Under the pieces are notes generated by a model, which ran no database searches, was not told where the DNA came from, and worked only from the letters and a program-made list of their open reading frames with translations. From contig CALSCR010001156.1 in NCBI GenBank assembly GCA_943704495.1, positions 1-24,526 of the forward strand: DNA of 24,526 nucleotides, in the 5' to 3' direction. The position numbers and the translations under genes are program-made. Shown piece by piece: positions 19,401 to 24,526 of this stretch (positions within the stretch are counted from its first letter, which is position 1; every line of letters begins with the position of its first letter). Origin of the DNA: Pigoraptor chileana (lineage: Eukaryota; Opisthokonta; Filasterea).

Positions 19401-21433
19401 CCCGGCATTACGAGCCCAAGGGAGTCGATCAGATTCCCGTCGTCATGCTCACGGAGCAGTACAGAATGCATCCGGACATTTGTCGGTTTCCGTCGGATGC
19501 GTTTTACGATGGGCGCGTTGTGACGAGCGCAGAGCGCATGTCGTGGCCCACTCCCTCGTTTTACGATGACGGCAGGTTTGGTCCTTACGTTTTTTACGAC
19601 GTCGCCGAGGGAGAAGAGACGCGCCAGGCTGGATCTTACTCTGTCGGAAATGTTGTCGAAGCTAAGTTTATAGCGCGCGTGATCCATGAGCTGCGACTGA
19701 AGCACTTTACCCACGACAATCCCGCGGAATTTGCTCGGCGTGTGGGCGTCATCACCCCTTATCAGCAACAGACCGAGTTTATCCGTCACGAGCTCGTTAA
19801 ATTTCACGGCCTGGACAGAGTGGTGGCATCGAACGTGGAAATAAGCACTGTTGATGGATTCCAAGGGCGCGAGATGGACATAATTATACTGTCGTGTGTG
19901 CGTGCAACCGACCAACTCGGCTTCCTTACCGACGCCCGGCGCATGAACGTCGCACTCACGCGAAGTCGACTCGCTCTTGTTGTCGTTGGTAGCGCTGGTG
20001 TTCTGTCGAGGAGTGGCCTCTGGCGCAACCTTATTGAGGATGCGCGCAGAAGGGGTCTCGTGAGAAGCACAAAGTCGCTTGCTGGCGAGAATGCCCCGAG
20101 GACGAAGCCAGTGGCAACGGGGCATGCTGCGAGTGACCGTAGCACAGACATAACTTCATGTGACGAGCGTGGGCGTCGTGACCTCATTGGACGTGACAAG
20201 AACGACACAAAACGTCCCGATAAGGACAGGAGGGATGATGTTTCGCGTAGTGACACAAGGCGCGACGTTGACTCTGCCCGTGGCGAGCACCGCCGGGTCG
20301 CGGATCCGCGAGCAAATCGTCATGATAGTAATGGCGATCACGTGAGCCGCGAGGCAGATCAGCGGAACGATGGCCGCAACACAGACACGCATGCACGTCG
20401 TGGTGACGGCACACGACGTACATATGACGGCACACGTCGCATTGACGACACTCGCCGCGCTGTTGATGATACTCGTCGCGGTGATGACGCCCATCATGCA
20501 AATGAAGACGGCGGGCACAGAGATTCCCGGGTGACATATAGGGAGGGCGCGAAAGCGTATTCGCGGGATCAGAACCCAACGAGTCGGAGCGAGCGGCGTG
20601 CTCGTAGCCCAAGCCCATCCGACAGTGACCGCGCCACAAAAAAGCCGCGGCACGATAGCGGAAGTGCCGATGTGTGTGCGGAAGATCCCGCTGACAAGAA
20701 AGACAGAGAGAGGGAGAGTGGGCGTTCGCGCTCAGGTGGGGGCGAAACGGACCGGTTTGAAATGGTACTTTCGGCGCCCATTCCGCGAGATGCGAGGCAG
20801 GATCAACCGACACGGCCGCAAAAGCGCGATTCAGTTGCGCCGACACAAGGGCAGACACAACCGCAGGCACACACGCAGGCACATGCACTTTCGGGGAAGT
20901 CACAGCCGCCGCACCTTCCCGTTGGGTCGCAATCCAATCCCATGTCCGATTTTGTGGCGCCCCATTGGCCTGGCGCAGACAGTGCACAAGATAGCCCACA
21001 TTCGTCCCCACCAATGTCAGCGCGGGCGGGGACTGAGAAGACGCGTAGCGTGAACCCAACTGCCATCAACATGAACATCGTCGCAAACAACAAAAACAGT
21101 GCAAAAAGCGCACCTCAAAGAGAACCACACGCGCTTCATGTGAGACGTGGACTCGGCCAGCGTGCAGTGGCGGCGGACTGGTTTCGTCCCGCTGTCGACA
21201 ATCGAGGAGAACAACAAAGTGACGCGCGAACAGAGCAGCGGCGAATCGCACAAGACGATCCGTCGTCGGATGCAAGCGGCGAACAGCCAGCCGCCAAGCG
21301 ACGGCGTGGGCACGGTTTTGCGTCTGGCGTGTCACGTGACGCCCCTGCCGCAAACCTTCAGCGTCATCTCGCACGCGTTGCGGCACGGTCAGCGGCCGCA
21401 CGTGACAAAGCCTGGTCTCCATTTTCGTCTTGA
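13385..21433 (+). CDS. Sen1/senataxin-like SF1B helicase (gene D, 5 exons)
   Basis: Exons 13385-13912, 14129-14231, 14512-15043, 15294-18449 and 18697-21433 join in frame (phases 0, 1, 2, 2) to give 2351 residues. The first ~175 residues are acidic. About 177-1000 is helical, as in the Sen1/senataxin N-terminus. A Pro/Ala/Ser-rich linker (about 1000-1190) precedes the helicase. Helicase motifs: GPPGTGKT (Lys at about 1440), CAPSNAAVEE, DEAAQ (Asp at about 1621), GDPRQLPATV (Gly at about 1647), EQYRMHP, ITPYQQQ, DGFQGRE and RRMNVALTRSR (about 1854), ending in LWRNLIEDARRRG as in Sen1. A helical stalk insert with a coiled-coil look lies between motifs Ia and II. The family unwinds RNA:DNA hybrids, resolves R-loops and ends Pol II transcription in the nucleus (known). 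The last ~460 residues are Arg/Asp-rich low complexity with a Lys/Arg cluster (AAKRRRG), a likely nuclear signal. The ATG at 13385 is the first in frame. Confidence 0.9.
15044..15293 (+). repeat. Gene D intron 3: GT-rich 5' half, AC-rich 3' end
   Basis: After an unusual donor (GTTGGG at 15044) comes a GT-rich tract (about 15050-15096). The last 55 bases (15239-15293) are AC-rich up to CAG. The acceptor has almost no pyrimidine run. Splicing here joins QLDR to AAKIDAG in frame. Confidence 0.75.
18450..18696 (+). repeat. Gene D intron 4: GT-rich 5' end, long AC tracts in 3' half
   Basis: The intron starts GTGGGTGTTTGCGTGTGTG at 18450. From about 18537 to 18637 it is nearly continuous CA repeat, with one break (TTATAATAGACAG). 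A normal pyrimidine tract and CAG follow. The intron splits the Walker A lysine codon. Confidence 0.85.
20157..20560 (+). repeat. Arg/Asp-rich repetitive coding region in the helicase tail
   Basis: The encoded segment is dominated by alternating Arg and Asp (RRD, DTRR, DGTRR). The unit DGTRR(T/I)xD, DDTRR recurs with 6-10 residue spacing around 20405-20490. Mixed-charge RD/RE regions are typical of nuclear RNA-processing proteins; no enzymatic motif is present. Confidence 0.7.
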
Positions 21434-21987
21434 TCCGACGTCATTAGTTGTATTGTGTGACTGTCAGTATGTTTAAAGATGTGTATGCGTTTGTGAATTT
21501 GAGTGCATTTTGAAATCGTCGCTGTCCATCAAAATTAAATGCAAACACTCCATAAAATAATAATAATAAATCACAAAATCAATTTTTTGTTTGAGGAATG
21601 TATAATAGTTTAATCGATAGTCACGCGACAGCCCCGGGAGGGGGGGGGGGGTGGGCCTTGGACATGCCCCGGGGCGACCGTACAAGTTTCAGGAGCAGGC
21701 GGTTGTCGTTACGCCTGATTGATTCCGCCAATTCCGACAGGCAAACATGAGCTTCAGTGGGGAATGGAGCCAACACGCAATTCACAGCAACGCAAGCGCT
21801 CAAATGCAAAGAGTAACAGGGATGGACTGATGGGAGAGAAAGGAAGGACGCCAATAACGAGGCCACGCGTGCTTACTGTGCCAAACTATCCGCACAATAA
21901 AAAACTGACAATGAACACACACAAGTGCATCCCAGACCGAGGATTGTGGGATCACGAGACATGCACATCTTTGTAACGCGGCGGGTC
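21434..21987. other. Convergent 3' intergenic region between genes D and E
   Basis: No supported gene. It is A/T-rich just after gene D, with a candidate AATAAA for D at 21565-21570. A run of 12 G (21640-21651) sits beside GCCCCGGG/GCCCCGGGGC segments. The rest is unremarkable 3' untranslated or spacer sequence. Confidence 0.55.
21565..21570 (+). promoter_or_regulatory. Candidate poly(A) signal of gene D
   Basis: AATAAA within an AATAATAATAAA run, about 130 bases past the stop codon, followed by a T-rich stretch (21584-21594). Confidence 0.5.
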
Positions 21988-24190
21988 TCACAATTCCGTT
22001 TCCCGCGTCTTCCCTTTGGAGTTGACGAGTGGACGTCGGAATATATCTGCCCGTCGGAAAATCGACATCTTTGGCGATGCCAGGGCAGTCTCAGTAGCAA
22101 AAAGAGGCTGGCTTGCGCATGCAGAGCCACAGAAGGGTGTGCATGTGTCATCGGACGGCGCAGCCTCGCCGACACTTTCTGCGCACGTCTCCTTTACATC
22201 GCCAAATAGTGTAGATGGCGGCGTTGCACGTGAGTTAGTCTCCGTCACATCTTCACGCTCGGAAAAGGCAGACTTTCTCCTGCGAGCATGCATCGCAAGC
22301 TGACCGATCAAAGACACGGCGGGGCTTGACTTTCTCCTCGACGCCGGTGCGGAGAGCGGTCGACCTTTGTAGTTGCGGCTGTTGCGACGCTCGCCAACAG
22401 CGCTGACGTTGGGGGAGGACGCCGAAGATGTCTCGCCGTCTCGATATACGCCGTCCACAGCAGCGAGAGGAGAATCAGAAATATTGCACAGCAGATCACC
22501 ACTGGTACTGGTTTCACCCGGTGAGGTGGTTGAAGATGCCGAGGAAGCAGAGGACGATGTGCGGCGACGCCAGTTCAGCTTGAATGTATTGAGCTTGTCG
22601 TTCACCCAGTCGGGCACGGACGACAGCCTGCGTGCCGCCGGATGCTTTGTGTCATCCACACTGCCTTCGCCGCGGTCGCTCTCCAACGATTCGTTTGAGC
22701 TCGCGTTCATCTTTTCCGACAGTGACAAGGATGATACAATCTCTGCGATGATTTTTCCGAGCGAGTCGGAACGGAATCGGAGGATGGGAGACAGGAACGC
22801 GGGTGCGAGGAGTGCGGCGCGTTGTCCCTCCGAGAGCATTGACACGAGGTAGTTGGCCAGGCGATCGCCCTTCGCAAACGCAACGGGCGCGCCGCCTGAA
22901 AATATTCCAAAGTTGGGCACGCCAAGCTTAGCGGAAAACTGAACGGAATATCTTGGCGTCGGTCGCAGGCCCTCAGCCTCGCTGCCCTCGTCGTATCCTT
23001 CGTGTCGCACAGCGCAGACCACGTGATTAAAGTGGCTGCGCAGAATGGACGGATCGAACGTTGTGCAGCCTTGCTCCATGAAGACAATGACGCAAACGTC
23101 ATTGCCAATGTGTCGCTTGCGTTGCAGCTGCTGCGGGTCCTTATCGGTGAAGGGAAGAAGCGTGCTCACGTGATACATGACCTCCAACTCATCCGGAAGC
23201 GCAGTGGATCGATCCATCCCCTCGGCTTCACGCGAGATCTTCGCCGAGCTGTCAAAGTACACGGAATAGTCCCCGGTGGACTTGCGTCGCGTGTCCAGAC
23301 CCCCGGCGAAACCAGAGTGTCCCGCGAGCGGCACCTTCACGCCAAGCTGGGAGAGAAACTCGTCGAACGCAGCAGTGCTGTCGCGGTTACCGAATATCTC
23401 GTTCTCCGTTGTCTGTCCCGGACGCACGCACACAACACCAAATTTGTAGCTCTTGGGGTACGCAAAATCGGCCTGCTGTTCCTCAAACTCGGCGAGGCGT
23501 CGCTGGAATTCGGGGGGAACATTTCCCCGGCGGTCGCGCACCCGCACCGACGCGAGAATGGAAGCTTCTTTGAGGCTGCTGCAGCTTGACTTGAGCCGGG
23601 TGACGACGGCCGCCTTAAGCGCAGGCTCGCTTAACTTCTTTGAGGAGTCGTCGTGCACAGTGTGGGCGATGCGGAACACGTGCGCGCACTGTGCCGTCCA
23701 CACGAGCACGCGGTATGCCACGTGGTTAGAGTCCCTTCCCTTCTCTGATTTGACCACAACAATAACTCCAACGTCGTCATCGCCTCCGCGGCCCGAATTA
23801 GAGTGTATGTAAACTTGATGCTTCTGGCGGAAGAATTCGTTTGTGTACGTCCGCTCGAATAGCCGACAGCAACAATCCCGGTTCACGATCCCGAAACTTC
23901 CTCCGATGTCAATCTCGCTCGGTGCACATACGTTGTTGGCATGCCGGTGATTAACATGCCACGGCGCCAAAGGGACTATCAAATCGCCTTTGGGTTGCAA
24001 GGACATGTGCATCTGGGGTGGACGTTTTGTCTCCACGGTGGGTGCGCTGACAACAACGGGTGCGCCCTCAAAGAGAGAAGGGAATTCGGGATAGGATGGG
24101 GACATGGGCAACGTCGGCGACCACAGGAAGTCAAAATGCGGTTGAAGCACTTCCGCCATCTGCACTTTTTCGATGCACATAAGCGCACGC
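21988..24190 (-). CDS. Rap1GAP-like GTPase-activating protein (gene E; terminal coding exon)
   Basis: A single open frame ends in TGA at 21990-21988. The exon begins at 24190, after an acceptor (ATCTACTCCAG); the first ATG inside is at 24180, giving 730 residues. Similarity to Rap1GAP seems to begin just before that Met (LMCIEKVQ, like the family's LFEMIEKMQ), so upstream exons to the right are likely. From the 24180 Met, residues about 20-210 match the Rap1GAP N-terminal region. The Rap-GAP domain is about 225-440, with KFGVV, GGLDT, MYHVSTLLPF and QLQRKRHIGND. Its catalytic Asn (the family's 'asparagine thumb') is at about 360. The family stimulates GTP hydrolysis by Rap in the cytosol (known). 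The C-terminal 230 residues are Ser/Thr-rich with several RRxS sites and end in ETEL. No introns interrupt the GAP domain. Confidence 0.88.
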
Positions 24191-24526
24191 CTGGAGTAGA
24201 TGACACGCACTTAAACTATGCAGTCGTCAATCCAGCTAGAACTCTAAAGAACATAAAAGTGTGGTTGGCTATCGAGTACTTCGACGAAAGTGGGCGTTCC
24301 TCCGCGTGTGTGTGGGGGGGGGAGAGAGAGAAAGAACTAGGAAGCGTTGTGCATCGCAATTTTTGTTGAGATGCTCTTTGAGGATGCACTCTGACGGCCA
24401 CACCAGTCGGGCTCGCCCACACCATGTCCGAGCACTCTGAAACGTGCATGTGTGTGAGTGTCAGTATGTCTGTATGTCTCAATGTGTGTGTGAGTATGAT
24501 GTGAGAGAGAGAGAGCGCGCGAGGGA
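24191..24526 (-). other. Upstream region of gene E, probably intron with a possible small exon
   Basis: On the - strand, 24500-24440 is AC-rich and ends in a good acceptor (GCACGTTTCAG, ending at about 24439), as in the other introns. What follows (about 24438-24320) could be an exon, but no frame and donor combination is convincing. Between it and the acceptor at 24191 lies a C-run, CA repeats and A/T-rich sequence. The 5' end of gene E therefore cannot be settled here. Confidence 0.4.

Noticed and set aside
19148-20125. 325-codon open frame on the - strand
   Set aside because: Antisense to helicase motifs II-VI of gene D. No recognisable protein, no own regulatory signals.
20184-21059. 291-codon and overlapping - strand frames rich in His/Arg/Ala
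   Set aside because: Mirror image of the Arg/Asp-rich repeat in gene D. The repeat suppresses stop codons on the other strand.
1-24526. CRISPR array, insertion sequence, retroelement, integrated virus or bacterial operon
   Set aside because: The repeats are simple dinucleotide tracts or single duplications. No transposase, integrase, reverse transcriptase or capsid-like frame was found, and the genes have spliceosomal introns.

Overview
The window is nuclear DNA from a eukaryote, most likely a free-living unicellular protist. The genes are broken by GT-AG introns of uniform size (14 complete introns, about 208-340 bases). AATAAA signals follow two of the genes. The proteins are eukaryote-specific (DENN-type Rab exchange factor, Sen1/senataxin helicase, Rap1GAP, IQ-motif protein, a probable GPI-anchored surface protein). 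The species cannot be named from this sequence. A Rap1GAP plus a DENND4-type protein is compatible with an opisthokont, amoebozoan or related lineage, but this is inference.

Layout, left to right. (A) 105-3257, +: a five-exon IQ-motif protein with a basic/Ser-rich N-terminal half, probably continuing left of the window. (B) 10005-3745, -: a seven-exon, 1555-residue DENND4-like protein with MABP, uDENN, cDENN, dDENN, PPR and a C-terminal CxxC...CxxC module. (C) 12633-10486, -: an intronless 715-residue secreted or GPI-anchored surface protein of unknown family. (D) 13385-21433, +: a five-exon, 2351-residue Sen1/senataxin-like SF1B helicase with a long charged tail. (E) 24190-21988, -: a Rap1GAP whose known coding exon holds the whole GAP domain, and which probably has 5' exons further right. 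A and B converge, B and C are in tandem, C and D diverge from a shared 750-base promoter region, and D and E converge.

Exon boundaries were set by hand from reading-frame continuity, matching intron phase at both ends and homology across the junctions. For B and D every junction keeps frame to a proper stop. The genes are not an operon. B and E both act on small-GTPase switching (a Rab GEF and a Rap GAP), but their proximity need not mean anything.

The most unusual structural signal is in the introns. Long GT-rich tracts follow 5' splice sites and AC-rich tracts precede 3' splice sites, always in the transcribed sense. In several introns the two are complementary and could fold the intron ends together. 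Two of the AC-flanked acceptors lack a pyrimidine tract. I found no CRISPR array, tRNA, rRNA, insertion sequence or retroelement.
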